From assembly GCA_002803225.1 (NCBI GenBank), contig NXFV01000053.1, forward strand, positions 62,001 to 126,000: 64,000 bases of DNA, written 5' to 3'. Made by a program: the position numbers and the translations under genes. Of the stretch, positions 9,997-22,335 are shown piece by piece. A model generated the notes under the pieces. That model made no database searches and was not told the DNA's origin. It saw nothing but the letters and a program-made list of their open reading frames with translations. The DNA is from Gamarada debralockiae. Lineage: Eukaryota > Ascomycota > Leotiomycetes > Helotiales > Hyphodiscaceae. Every line of letters begins with the position of its first letter. Positions within the stretch are counted from its first letter, which is position 1.

Positions 9997-12900
9997 ATGA
10001 GCATAATGTCGGCCACAATCACCACAGCAGCGAGCAACAATGCCTCGGTGGGCTCGAACCTCGATAATATCGCCGTCACGATCGATCGGAGTAAGAGCAG
10101 GACCATGTATACCGTAGACGACTTACTTTTCAACCGAAGTCAGACAATCCCAGACGTTCCCTTAGTCGCATACCCAGCCACGCCTCGAGAACGAGCACAT
10201 TATGTCCACTACACCGCGAGAGATCTCGATCGTTTTGCAGACCATGGAGCTAATAAATACGCATCCATGGGATTAGCCCCCCAAGTATGATCATGTCAAC
10301 AATGAAGCTCAAATATGCTTCTAACACAAATTTCAGAACATGGAATCCGAAGCCAAAGTTGTGGCTCTTTTGGCACCGTCGAACTTGGATTACGTCGCTT
10401 GCGTATTTGCCCTATCTCGCCTGGGATATGCAATCTTGCTACTTTCGAATCGCCTTGCCTTGGAAGCATACATTTCTCTTCTCCAAAAGACAAAATGCCA
10501 CCATATTGTCAGCACGGAAAATCATAGCAAGATGGTGGAAGCCATTCAATCCGAGATGGAGCTTGCTCGCTACCCATTGTTGAACCAGTCTGAATATGAT
10601 ATCGAAACTCCTTTATTTCCTCGATTCGCTAGGAGCGTCGGCGGACCGTCTGCGTCTCATAAGACCGCATTCATAATTCACTCATCTGGCTCCACAGGTC
10701 TTCCCAAGCCAATTTTTCAGAGCAATGGGGCATGTCTATCTAATTATTCAAGCAGCTTTGGGTACCGAGCGTTTCTGACTCTTCCACTCTACCATAACCA
10801 TGGACTCTCCTCCTTCTACCGAGCTGTCTACTCTGGAAAGGAGGTTTCAATGTTCAATGCGAACCTACCCTTGTCTGGAACAAATTTGATTGAAGCTATG
10901 ACAGCAGTGAAACCAGAAAGCTTCCATGGCGTTCCGTATGCATTGAAGCTGCTCGCTGAAACCGAGCGTGGCGTCCAGGTTCTTCAGGATTGCAAATTGG
11001 TCCTCTTCGGCGGAAGCAGTTGCCCTGATGATCTCGGTGACAGATTGGTGGATGCGGGAGTTTATCTTGTTGGTCATTATGGAGCGTGAGTATACAAGTC
11101 CTCCTTCAATATTCACATACCTTTACTAGCTAATTTCAATATTTCAGGACGGAAATGGGCCAGCTCATGACTTCTTTTCGACCCCGGGAAGACAAGGCCT
11201 GGAACTACGTTAGACCACTTCCTGAAACCGATCCATTCATCTATATGGCTCCTCGAGCCCCAAACACATTCGAATGCGTAGTCCTTGACGGTCTCCCATC
11301 GAAGGTTGTTTCAAATTGCGACAACCCACCCAATTCCTTCAATACGAGCGATCTTTTCAGCCCTCATCCTACCATTGCAAATGCCTGGAAATATCTTGGA
11401 CGACTAGATGATCGAATAACCCTTGTTAATGGAGAAAAGGTGCTGCCGATTCCATATGAACACCAAATTCGAGTGAATGAACTCGTCCGAGAGGCATGCG
11501 TCTTTGGCGTGGGTAGGGCGCTTCCAGGTCTCATTATCGTACCAAGCAAGAAGGCCCTTGGGATGAGCAAAAGTGAACTACTTCAGTCGCTCTGGCCGGT
11601 TGTGCAAGCAGCAAACTCGAGAGTCGAAAGTTTCAGTCAGATCTCTCCAGAAATGATTGAGATACTAGATGTGGGTGCTGAATACCCTTCAACCGACAAA
11701 GGAACAATGATACGAGCCGCATTCTACAAACAATTTGAAGCTCTCATTGATTCCGTTTACCTTCGATTCGAAGCCCCTGCGGCAGGAAGGGCGGAAGGCG
11801 GTCTCGCCCTCGATCGCAACCAACTCAAGACTTACCTGTCAGCAATATTCGTGGAAAAACTCGGCTTCAGGCAGATCAACGAGTCCACAGATTTTTTCGA
11901 AGCTGGTGTTGACAGTCTACAGGCAATTACAGCTAGGGGAATAATCATGCGAGAGCTTGATTTGGGCATGAGAACTCCCGGTCAAAACGTTGTCTTTGAG
12001 TTTCCAAATATCTCGATGCTCGCCGACCATTTGCATTCGCTCAGAACTGGCGTGGAATTGGGTCAGAAGGATGAAATCGAACTGATGAGGGAGCTCATAC
12101 AGAAATACTCCACATTTAATCGGCACATTCCTGGAGAAAATGAAGTAGACGGCGAAGTCGTGGTAAGTTTCCGATTCAAGAAAACTCGCTTGTTTGCTGA
12201 CGTGTTGTCCAGATCCTTACTGGTGCTACTGGGTCACTCGGAGCGCATGTTTTGGGTCAACTCGTTTCAAAAGACCATATCAAGGCGGTGTACTGTCTCG
12301 TGCGTGCCACATCGCAAGAGATGGCCAGAGACCGAGTTCTCTCAACGCTAGCTACCAAAAAAATTGGCAATCTGGAAAATATGGACAAGCTTCTCTGCTT
12401 CCCGTCTGATCTTAGTCGTCAAGATCTCGGACTTCCTAGTTCAGTAGTCAATACGCTTCAGAACAGTCTCACAACAGTCATCCACTGTGCTTGGGCCGTC
12501 AACTTCAATTTAGGCGTCCAGAGTTTTGAAAAACAGTACATTAATGGCACCTTCAATCTGCTAAATATGTGTCTGAAGGTCAACACGCCGCTTCCCGCGA
12601 AACTTTTCTTCTGCTCTTCTATTTCCGTAGCAGCTGGTACACCTCTACCAGCTGTCATCTCAGAGACCTACATTTCGGACCTTACGCATGCGCAGAGCAT
12701 GGGTTATGCTAGATCCAAGTTGGTCACAGAATCACTTATCAAAGCTGCAACCGAGCAGACCGGAATGGTTGCGCGAGTTCTGCGAGTGGGCCAGATTGTT
12801 GGCGATACCAAGATAGGGTTATGGAACAGCACGGAGGCAATCTCACTGATGATACGAAGCGCGGTGACAATCGGTGCTTTGCCAGCCTTGGAAGAGGTAT

Positions 12901-13385
12901 TTGTCTCTCCATACTTACTGATTGCTTTAAACTGACATGCATAGACTCCATCATGGCTACCCGTCGATGTGGCTGCTCGTGCCATTTTGGACTTGGCGCA
13001 AATCAACAACCCTCAATCTGGGCTAGGGTCTCGTGTTGCCCAGGACTCCTCAGTCGTTTACCATGTTCAGAACTCTCACTTGTTTCACTGGACCGAGGAT
13101 CTCTTGCCTGCTTTGAAGAATGCAGGTCTGAAATTTGAAACGGTGTCTCAGCGAGAATGGGTCCAGCGGCTGCGGAATAGTGAGAAGAACCCAGAGAAGA
13201 ATCCCACCATAAAGCTTCTTGACTTTTTTGTAGAGAAATACGACAACGAAAAGCTTGGTAGGAAGGGGCTTGTATTCTTGACAGATAAGACGGCCGAGGA
13301 AACTGAGGCTATACGAGATGGATACGATATTATTGGGAGCGGCCTTGTGAAAAAGTTCGTGGATAGCTGGAGCCAGGAGTGGTAG
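9997..13385 (+). CDS. NRPS-like carboxylate reductase (A-T-R)
   Basis: Five exons (9997-10284, 10337-11085, 11148-12162, 12213-12896, 12945-13385) give 1058 aa, normal for adenylation-thiolation-reductase enzymes related to aminoadipate reductase. The A domain shows SSGSTGLPKP near residue 212, YGATEMGQ near 346, GRLDDR near 430 and STDKGT near 527. A carrier domain with the phosphopantetheine-site serine in GVDSLQ lies near 600. The C-terminal Rossmann reductase has TGATGSLG near 686 and the YxxxK pair in YARSKLV near 850. Such enzymes activate a carboxylic acid, hold it as a thioester and release it as aldehyde or alcohol. Substrate cannot be predicted. Start 9997 is the first ATG in frame; 10006 is an alternative. 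A DAL5-like permease follows on the same strand, and a paralogue starts at 61.1 kb. Confidence 0.88.
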
Positions 13386-13927
13386 CCTATTGCTATCTAC
13401 ACCACATATCAACACGCCGAGCAATACCTCTTATTATGACGCTAGTGATTTCGGCCTTTGTGAAAGCTGTAGCGAAGGTTCTGCTTCACCTGACCTGTGA
13501 GGACCAGATTAACTTCTGTTCCGGCCCAAGAGACATGCTGACTGCGTGAAAACGGCGTACTGGAGGTCAATACTGGGCCACTTTTCCTCTCACCAGAGTT
13601 CCAGCTTTCCGACTTGCGGTTGATGTCCTTTTCCGTGTGATATGGAGCTTGTTCGGCGCCCTTGCTCGGAAAAGTGACTCTTGGCACCCCTGTATTTCAG
13701 CCACAAGCCATCCTGAGTCTCTTTGGCTATTTCGTGCACTCCTCATTGGTGGATGACAAGTCACTAACATCTGTCACAAATCCGGGGCCCCAGACTGAAT
13801 TGCCTTGAGAGATCGGTGTGACAGCTAGGATATCCATAAATCTACTGTTGTGCCCGTCATTCTTCACTTCTCACCATTATCCATACTTCATCACAACCTC
13901 GGAAGCTTCGAACAACCCAAAGACACG
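13386..13927. other. Intergenic region between NRPS-like gene and permease
   Basis: 542 bp with no recognisable gene. It should carry the permease promoter; the stretch just before 13928 is rich in C and T, as is common before fungal start codons. Confidence 0.4.
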
Positions 13928-16035
13928 ATGGCGGACCACAGCATACAGCCGCATTCAGGTGATTCCAGCAATGATGATATGAGTAAGGGCAAGTTTGATC
14001 AGGTCGAGCTCGTTGAAGAGGCTTCAGTTCATGGAAGCGCGTCAGAGAAAACGAGCCGTGCCCCAGAACTCATTCGGGATATGACTCTAGAACACAGGCA
14101 GAAACTCGAGACATCCCTTCGCAGAAAGATCGATCTTAGATTGATGCCTATGATAGTTATTATGTACATCATGAACTATCTAGATCGAAACAACATTGCC
14201 GCTGCTCGTCTCGCTGGGCTGGAAAAGGATCTCAAGCTACATGGAAATCAATTTCAGGTACGACGATCTGGGTTTGAAGCACGACGTTCACTAACGCTCT
14301 CAGACTTCTGTCAGCATCTTGTTTGTTGGATATCTTTTGATGCAAGGTAGATTAACCATCGGTCGAATTTCTGTCATTTGAATCTAATAGGATATAGTAC
14401 CTTCGAACATGCTCTTGAACAAACTGGGCAAGCCATCGCTCTATCTTCCAACGTGCATGGTGGTGTGGGGAATAATCTCGGGAGCTACTGCTGCATGCCA
14501 GAGTTACGGAGGTCTCTTGGCTTGTCGATTCATTCTCGGCTTCGTTGAAGCTGCATACTTCGTATGTCCTTTCTTGATACACCAAACAGAGCTAATGCAG
14601 AGGCTAATTTTCCTAGCCTGGATGCCTCTACTATCTCTCGGCATGGTATACTAGAAAGGAACTCGTCAAGCGTACTGCAATTCTTTATTCCGGATCGTTG
14701 CTCTCTGGAGCGTTCAGCGGTTTGATTGCTGCTGGCATCACTGACGGTTTGAACGGTGCCAGAGGGCTTTCTGCATGGAGATGGCTCTTTATTGTTGAGG
14801 GTGCATTGACTGTGAGTTTCTCTATGGCTCATGCCTGGTTCCTCAGCTAACTTTTGTTAGGTTTTCGTCGCTTTGTTTTCTTTTTTCATCATTCCCGACT
14901 TTCCTCGAACTACGACCTGGCTCACCGAAGAGGAGAAGCAGCTTGCCGCTTGGCGACTCGACGAGGATATTGGAGAAGATGATTGGATCAACAGCAAGCA
15001 GCAGACATTTCTACATGGTGCAAAGCTTGCCGCTAAGTACGATGCCCACTCTCAACCTTCAGGATCCACCTACTCATAGAAACTATCAGAGATCCAAAGG
15101 CTTGGCTTTTGCTTGCTACCACCTATGGGTTTACATCTGCAGGGACGGTCACAACCTTCTTCCCAACGTAAGTTCACACTATTTGAACCAGATAGATTTA
15201 CTGACTAAGCCCACAGTGTTGTCAAAGGACTAGGCAAGAGCAACATCACTACCCTCCTTTTGACTACCCCACCATACTTGATTGCGGTCATTGCCATCCT
15301 AGCGAATGCCTGGCATGCAGATAGGACGGGTGAGCGGTATCTTCATGTTGCTCTTCCACCCGTCATTGCAGCGGCATCGTTTATACTTGCTGTGGCTACG
15401 ACCACATTTGGTCCAAGATACCTGTAGGCCCTCCAATGTCTATATGAACGGTACATTGGTTGACAAAGTTTGAAGATCTATGTGTCTCATGGTTGGAGCC
15501 AACTACTGTGGTTATGTTGTAACTCTCAGTTGGATTTCTAATGGTAGCCAACCCTCACGATAACTGGCAGAAGAGATGACTGATAGCAATCTAGTGCTTC
15601 CCCGCCCTCCGGCAAAGCGTGCCGCGGCCTTAGCTGGGATCAATGCCTTGAGTAATGTCTGCCAAATCTATTCGCCATTCCTATATCCATGTAAGTTGCC
15701 GGATGCTGCTCTTTAACTCCTCACTGATCTCCTTCCTCATATAGCGAACGATGGACCAAGATATAGTAAGTGATCTTCCCGTCTTAAACACAATTCCTCG
15801 AAACCTGACTTGCTCTATAGTAAAAGCAATGTGTGTCAATATGGCCATGTCTTGTCTTTCAATTATCTTCGCAACGATCCTCCGGTTCTATTTGAAGAGC
15901 TTAAACAGGAAGCTCGATCGTGGAGAGGCTATTGAAGGCGTCAATGGAGGAGAAGGTGAGGCGAGAATTCATGCCGCTGAGGAGCAGGGGCTGCCAGGTA
16001 TTGCGGCAGACAGAGGATTCCGTTTCCTCGTCTAA
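13928..16035 (+). CDS. MFS permease, anion:cation symporter (DAL5-like) family
   Basis: Eleven exons (13928-14257, 14304-14346, 14398-14561, 14617-14811, 14861-15017, 15080-15167, 15217-15423, 15476-15543, 15595-15690, 15745-15765, 15821-16035) join to 527 aa. Family marks are NYLDRNNIAAARLAGL at the first membrane segment, FILGFVEAAYFPGCLYYLSAWYTRKE around segments 4-5, PDFPRTTTWLTEEEK in the central loop, WISNVLPRPPAKRAAALAG and NDGPRY near segment 11. These proteins import carboxylates and related small acids across the plasma membrane. The 62 nt intron at 15018-15079 was chosen over a GT at 15037 because only it keeps the frame. The gene is intact although pseudogenes follow it. It could import the aldonate used by the cluster at 1-7 kb, or serve the NRPS-like gene. 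Confidence 0.85.
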
Positions 16036-16264
16036 GCTATTATGTAGAGAAACGCCTACTTGAAGTTTACTTTTCGTCAAGGTCATCCACCAGATGTCAC
16101 TTATTGTTTCGGACAAAAAGAGGCGGCATTCGGAAGTCAAAGTTGCGACCGGAAGATATTTGGGAATTCGGGAACTTTTCCGTCCCTGCTATATATATTT
16201 CGGACATGCTCCTTCATATATCATGATTTATATATCTTGCCTTTCCTTTATAAAGCTCTCATAA
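16036..16264. other. Intergenic, AT-rich spacer
   Basis: Short spacer between the permease stop and the cyclase relic, with several TATATA-like runs near 16190-16240. No gene seen. Confidence 0.3.
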
Positions 16265-16280
16265 ATCCGAATACCTATAA

Positions 16281-17391
16281 AATGCCATCATCCAAGGTCT
16301 ACCGCCTCATCCTCCCTTCTCTTCTTTGCCCCTAGGCCCCTAGGCCCGCCTGGAAATGCATGGGGCCAATTCGGCTCCACCGACCAACTCGGCAGACTCA
16401 ATCTCTTGACACCCGAGGTGGTGGCCGCAGCGGTAATAGAAATCCAAACAGGGGTTTGGTTCTCTTTAGACTGGCCTTTGGATAAACCCAAGTTTTGGCC
16501 GCGACTCATTTGAAAATAAATTTGTCAATCGAGATGGAAGGTCAGTCAATGATGATGTCCTAGTGTTCAATACGCAGTGCAGTAGTCAATGGGATAGATT
16601 CAGGCATTATGGTGAGCTTCAAAATAAGAATTGAAGGGACGTTTGCTCAACTGTTGCAGGGTGTCAGAAGGCAAAGAAGTATTGTAATGGGCATACGCAG
16701 GGAGAACTTGAAAAGACAAATGTTATTGGCATTTGCTGTAAGTGTTTATAAACTCTATTTCATTCCAATAATTTGGAAATTATCAATTGACAACAACTCT
16801 AGCATGGGTAGAGAATGGTAGAATCATCAGCCGGGGTGTATGCCGACTGGGCCTCTCGAAACAATATTGAAATTGAAGTAATGTCTTCCATGGCGATACC
16901 CCTCTCCCACCTCGAGCAATTGGTCCAAGAACAAAACGTCTCCTTTCTGCCAGGAGATATTCTCTTCATCCGAAGTGGGTTCACAGCCGCGTACGACAAC
17001 CTATCTCTCGCTCAACAGAAATCACTTGCCGAGCGCAGGTCTCCTGACTTTATCGGGCTTGAAGCTTTGAAAGAGGTCTTAGAATGACTCTGGGAGAACC
17101 AATTCGCAGCGGTTGCTGGGGATGCTCCGAGTTTGAGAGAGCACCGATTGCGGATCTCATGCCGATTTGGACGTCATGCTCATCAGTGGCTGCTGGGAGG
17201 CTGATTGGAGAACTCTTTGATTTGGAAGGACTGGCGAAGCACTGTAGGGAGACTGGGGGAAAAGTCTTTCTTTGTTAGTAGTGTGCCACTAAGGGTAAGC
17301 GTTTAGGATCAGGAAGGTGGAATTTCGTTGACAGCATTCTAGGTTCCTGGAGGCGTCGCGAGCCCTCCGAACGCGGTGGCGATATTTTAAG
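16281..17391 (+). pseudogene. Broken cyclase-family (kynurenine formamidase-like) gene
   Basis: Pieces of a fungal cyclase/PF04199-type hydrolase run through several frames. The start region reads PPGNAWGQFGSTDQLGRLNLLTPE and FSLDWPLDKP, then stops near 16510. A shifted frame gives NDDVLVFNTQ and QWDRFRHYG, then two intron-like gaps separate GHTQGE and the ISRG region. At about 16842 the frame slips before YADWAS. The segment FLPGDILFIRSGFTAAYDN is well kept, but the tryptophan of the conserved LWENQFAAVAGDAP motif's upstream LEW is a TGA stop at 17085-17087. The end, VPGGVASPPNAVAIF, survives near 17340-17388 in yet another frame. At least three lesions mean no full-length enzyme. A change from TGG to TGA fits a C:G to T:A mutation. 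Confidence 0.75.
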
Positions 17392-17456
17392 TTGAATTTA
17401 GAAAGGCTGAGATTTATGAACACAAAAAAGTCTTTCATGTACGTAGATTTACAGTA

Positions 17457-18188
17457 TCACAAGTAGGTAAAATAAAGATTTTCGGTTGAATGGACCGGTT
17501 TACAATAGCCTGCTGTAGAGACAAGACAGCCAATCGCTGGCCCCCTCATCATCTCCAAACATATGAATAGCAAACAAGTCAACAGCGATATGTGACTTGA
17601 TTGAGGGTCATCAAGATCACTGATACATGTTTTTAAAGACTCAATGGCTTTGACATATTGCCTCAGGCTAATGAGGGTTCGCGGGTCCTGACAGTTCATA
17701 TTATTGATCGAGAGTAAATCTCTTTCTCCGAACTTCCGATGAACAAATCCCACGGCGATGGTAGCATACACAACTGCAGGTTCCTGGTGGCTCATCTGTA
17801 GAATAAGAGAATCCCAAAGGCTTGAACGAAAACAGCCCTGGAGTTCGGGGGCTGTGTTCATTTGAAAGAACTCTAAGCTGAGTGCCTCTTCGTTCGTGAG
17901 ATTAAGAGAAGAGCTCATCGACAAGAGTATATGTCCATGTTGACCAGGAACAATGACTATGTCTGAGTTTTTGCCAGGAGTTACTTGCATCAATGCCTCA
18001 TAGCCGTCACACTGACGACCAGTTGATATGCACTTCTGACAGGATGGCCGCCCTTCGTCGCATTTAATTCTTCGAATTCTATTCGCTCACTTCGATCAGA
18101 CGATTGTCAATAAAAAAATTGAGAGAGAATTTCATCTACTCACTTGGACGTCTTATAACCCGTTTTCGTTTTCCCTTTTCGGGCTCAT
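17457..18188 (-). pseudogene. Relic of a Zn2Cys6 regulator lacking two zinc cysteines
   Basis: On the minus strand a zinc-cluster region can be joined across a 65 nt intron (18079-18143) placed exactly where such genes often have one. Four of the six cysteines remain (IKCDEGRPSCQKCISTGRQCDGY), but the first two positions read Tyr and Ser (TGY, KTS). The upstream ATG at 18188 is one base out of frame. Downstream are the LSLEFFQMNTAPEL and SLWDSLILQMSHQEPAV stretches of the C6 factors whose ligand region follows shortly after the cluster (DUF3468/Fungal_trans_2 type). The frame ends at 17457, about 200 residues in, where relatives run to around 500. Loss of Cys, start and C terminus point to a pseudogene. 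It may have regulated the adjacent dead cyclase gene. Confidence 0.7.
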
Positions 18189-18909
18189 ATTTTGACTTTG
18201 GGTATGGTCATGTCGAAAGCGTCTTCCCATTCAAATCGTTGAAAGCTAACGCTAAAATATTCAGTGACATTAACCTGAAAGCGCATACAGTAGAAAAGAT
18301 AAACAATCTCCGAGGATTGTGAGAAGGCTTTGAAATTGAACAATCATGGAAGTGGGTGGGAAGTAATCGTGTAGAGTAACGACGAGAAATGAACCTGGCA
18401 AGAGAAGGCTCGCAAAGAGTTCGGTTGTCCACAAGCTCTTCCAGCGCAGTTGGTGCCTGAAGCTCAGTTAACCGAATGGCAATGTTGCGTACAACGCACG
18501 CCCTTTCAGAGAATTTCAATCATACTTGACTTTATTCTATGGATTTTCGTACGTCCCAACCCAGAAGGCTGAAGCTCATTGGCTGGTTCGTATGAGCATT
18601 CGCCTATATAGCAGGGGTGGCTCGTTTGGAAGGCTGACGATCGACCACGAGGCTGCCTTGACATTTCCGAATATCTGGCGGCAGCTGCTACCCTTGTCCA
18701 ACATGCAGTCAAGCCAGGTTCAAAATCCACTGCATTGACGGTTTCGTTTGGAACCTCACTTGTTAGAAGGCTCCTGCGACGACTAAACGAGGCTGTCAAG
18801 TATAAATGTACCGTCGAAAACTCGAGAAAGTATTCTTCCCTAGGCCCCCCAACCCCACCCCCCAAAAATTCACCTTAAGACACAATTGACAATTAATCAT
18901 TGATTCACA
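18189..18909. other. Region without a recognised gene
   Basis: About 720 bp. Open frames here have no family resemblance. A CCCCAACCCCACCCCCC run lies near 18846-18862, just before the next relic, and may belong to its promoter. Confidence 0.3.
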
Positions 18910-19454
18910 ATGGCACTTCAAATTCAAATGTTGCATGTCCACTACCGTGGCGCCACCCTCTCCACCCTCGACTCAGACGATCAAACACCACTCTATACAG
19001 TCCAAACCAGCACGAAGCTCACGTAACGTCCATGACTTCCGCAAGCCCTCTATCCTACGATGGAAATCCCAGCGCCATCAACAACTCCATCGCAACGGCC
19101 TCCTTCGGAGCCCTCAGTACGGAAGTGACCCTCAACCTCCGTGGTCGCGTCATACCCTTCACCCGGCCTCAGCTCCACACACGCACATACACCTTCACGG
19201 CTCCGAAAGGCGAAATTATGTTCTAGAAAGCGGATGGTGCTTCGACTGAGGAATTCGAACTTGTTGATGAGACAGAGAGGATAGTGACCAAGTTTCGGAA
19301 CAAGGTGTTCTGTACGAGTGAGTTGGGGAGCTTTGAGATTGTGGGGAATGTGGAGAGCGATGAGAGGGATGCGGTTGTTATTAGTGGGTTGGCGATGTTG
19401 GCTATGGTGCAGAGTGGGACATTGGCACTTTTGGTGCTTGTTGGTGGGAAGTAA
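18910..19454 (+). pseudogene. Relic of a small fungal protein (DUF6593/tubby-like)
   Basis: An ATG at 18910 opens a frame that reads HYRGATLSTLDSDDQTPLYTVQTST, then stops at a TAA. After a frame change near 19020, a second part continues with TSMTSASPL, ATASFGALSTEVTLNLRG and YTFTAPKGEIMF. A TAG follows, where Trp is expected, then KADGASTEEFELVDETERIVTKF and a hydrophobic tail VISGLAMLAM to a stop at 19454. The order (LYTV near the start, a W-K pair in the middle, a late hydrophobic stretch) resembles the small single-domain DUF6593-type proteins common in fungi, but I am not certain of the family. One frameshift and one nonsense codon (TGG to TAG) make it a likely pseudogene. Confidence 0.45.
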
Positions 19455-19750
19455 AACTTGGTGGGGCAGCTTGTTGACGATTGTTGGTTTCGATATCGTT
19501 CTATCGTATGCATGCAAGAGAGTTGTCTCATCTTCTAAGTGAATGATCTATCACCTTCGATGATTGATAGCGAGGCGAATCTGGAGCCTTCGATCCACTC
19601 GTTGAAGAGCTATTAGCTAGGCTTATAAATAGGGCTCCTACGACCTCTCTTTTAGAATTCAAGACGTCCCCCCCTCCCCCCCCACAACCACAAATGGACC
19701 CTTATTTATGATATAAGCTGGGTTAGCACTTAGAAGTTCCAAAGGTGGCT

Positions 19751-22335
19751 CTACATGGCGGGTAAAAAGCTGAAATTCTCCAAAGGTCCAGTCCACTCCC
19801 AAGAGTAATCAGGCCCAAATAGTGGTATTGCAGAATCCCACCAAGCACTGTCGACGGCAGTTTGAGGTTCAGTGACAACTGTCACATCAAGTAGTGTATC
19901 GTCTGTATTGGAGCCAGCACTCGATTCGACAGCTAAAGGTGGCATAGGGTTTGGTAGGGTGTCATTCGGACAAGGGGCGCTTGAGAAAATTAGTCGAGGT
20001 CCTCGAGCTGCTACTTGGATGTTTTGGTTGCTTACTCTACCGTGATTGCGCCGTTTCTCTTCGCAGAACCTTCATCAATCTCATCCGAGGGAGACTGTTC
20101 CCGAACGATGTATCTGTTTTGCACCAGTGACAGAGCAGATGTCGTTGGTGAGGTATGGTCACCAGAATCATTCTCGGTGCCATTCGGCGAGGTGTCGTTA
20201 GGGCAAGCCATGGTGACAGCTTTGCTCAGCTTATTTGACTGAAACATATCGAAATTGAATCAGCCCAATCGATCCATATGCGGTGCATTTTGAGAGTTGA
20301 TACGTACCAGTGCTCCCAAAGGTAGCCAATAAAGCTTCAAAGTATCCAGAAGCATGAGTAGACTTTCCATCACTCTCGAATCGGTCGTCGGTACTTTTTT
20401 TCTCCCTTCGGCAACAAATCCATTACCATTCGAGTTACTGTACATAAGAAATATCGATCCACAAACAAATGATGCGTATCCTACAAAGGGAGGGACTTTC
20501 GTCAAGTCCGAGTGCCGAGAAACATGATCATGCAAAATGCTGCTCAAAGCTAAAGCATTTTCAACCACAGTCTCAGCACTCCTGCTCAAATCTTCTCGAG
20601 GTATGGAAGTGTCAGTTGGTCTGCCAGAGAAGAGAGGGACAGCTGTTGAGTGCAAGAAGATTTGACAGATATGGTAGATTGAGTGAATGAAGAGGGCATT
20701 TTCAATATCTGGTTGGATGGGTGAGGACTCCGTGAATTTGGGGAAATATTCTGAATTGTAGATAGAAGTTGCGAGGTTCGAAAGTGCTGATACATTTGCA
20801 ATCTTTTGATCTGTCGGGAAAGATGGAGATTGAGTTACAAAGACCGAAACTCTCGACCTACCCAATAGAAGCTTTAGTATATGTTAGCCAGAATTTCATC
20901 AAATTTCACCTACCAGACTCCGAGAAGCTTCATCAGCTCGGCAAAGACCGGTGATTTGTGGGCTGGGCCTTGTCCATCGTATGTATATTTCCAGTCCTTA
21001 TTCATCTTTCCGCCAGGGCTCACTTCAATGCCGTGCCTGGATGTAGAAATGGCTCTGGGCAATGGAAGTCCGACAGCCTGAAGCCAAGCAAACTCATCGT
21101 TCGTTTTCGCCTCGGATGCCACGCATACGGTTGCCCAACAAGCCCAGAAGCATCTCCTTTGAAGTTCGTGCTCGAGAGATTCATCTCGACCAGGGGTTTC
21201 GAAGAGCTTATGGTATCCTAGAATCCGGCAAGAACCATATGCTATGACTATTTCAGGGTGGAGTAAGTATCCATTTTTAAACACTGTGAGGAGCAAAACA
21301 GAAAATACAACGCACATGATTGTATCCTTGCACGATCCATGTCTCCAACTCCGAACCAATAATGTTGTAAGCATTGGAGAGCCTGAATACGAGGCAGAGA
21401 TGGTCGATCTGCAAGTGACAAAACTTCCTGGCTTGCCGCTTGAGCCCATAGCGAGCCTCTACCATGAAAAGCAGCCAAGTTCTTGAGCTCGGACAAATCG
21501 CTGTCCAGGTGCGGCAGGGTATCTACGTCGCGGAGGAATCTATAAATTTTCAGCAACAGTTAGATTATATATCTGAGTTTACCTACAAAGAAGCAAGAGC
21601 AAATATTGATTGGACAAGATATATAGGAAGCCTGTCCTCCATATAGTCTTGAAATACTGTCGGCTTGTGGAATAGCAAAGAAGCGTAGTAGATGCGAGAA
21701 AAGAATACTTCCAATAATGAGAGGCCAGAAGCATGAGACGGTAAGGATGCATATGGCCCCGCGAAGGGTAGATTGCATAAGTTGGTTTTGCTGAGACTAA
21801 GGGGTTGCTGCAAAACGATGATAATCAGAGCCAATTTGGGCTTCAATCATAGACGATACTCACATATAATGGATTCGATTCTATGTTACTCACATGACTC
21901 CCATTCTGATGCCGCCTTTTTGTGGAAGCATCTGTTGAATAGTTGTCAACTACAGCATCATATCTGCGCTTGTAGTTATTTGCCTGCTGTGATGCTGCAT
22001 TGAATTTGGCTCGTTTGCGCCCAGTTGCAAGTAACTTGCGATTCGGTGGATGTGGATAGATGCATACTGCCCGCTGCTTTTGACATCTGGAGCAAACTGG
22101 TAATTCGCGGGTACATTTCAGCTGACAGCAAAACCCAGCTCAGTCTCAATAATTTGGCGAAACGGTTTGACAAGGTGCTTACTTTTTGGTCACGACATCT
22201 TTGACAAGCTGGAAGTCCTGCAAAATTTTCGGGTGCATACGGATATGCTACTGAGCTCGGATTCGGGTTCGGCATATTTTGCGGAGAACCTTGCCGCAAA
22301 TCCGCTCGAGGCCGTTCGCTTATTGAAAACGCCAT
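19751..22335 (-). CDS. Zn2Cys6 transcription factor with fungal MHR domain
   Basis: Eight exons on the minus strand (22335-22183, 22121-21864, 21807-21587, 21539-21316, 21247-20914, 20857-20308, 20238-20036, 19979-19751) give 723 aa with all frames closing. The zinc cluster is complete: CQRCRDQK, intron, LKC, PVC, SRC, RAVC, ending IYPHPPNR, followed by a basic RKRAKF. The MHR region includes YYASLLFHKPTVFQDY, SIFALASL, QALQCLQHYWFGVGDMDRA, RRCFWACWATVCVASE and VFVTQSPSFPTDQK. Unlike the neighbour at 17.5-18.2 kb this regulator looks functional. It is transcribed away from an amidohydrolase gene over about 480 bp, a layout typical of a pathway regulator and its target. Confidence 0.83.

Noticed and set aside
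15037..15079. 43 nt intron in the DAL5-like gene starting at the GT at 15037
   Set aside because: It puts the next exon out of frame; the 62 nt intron from 15018 keeps it open.
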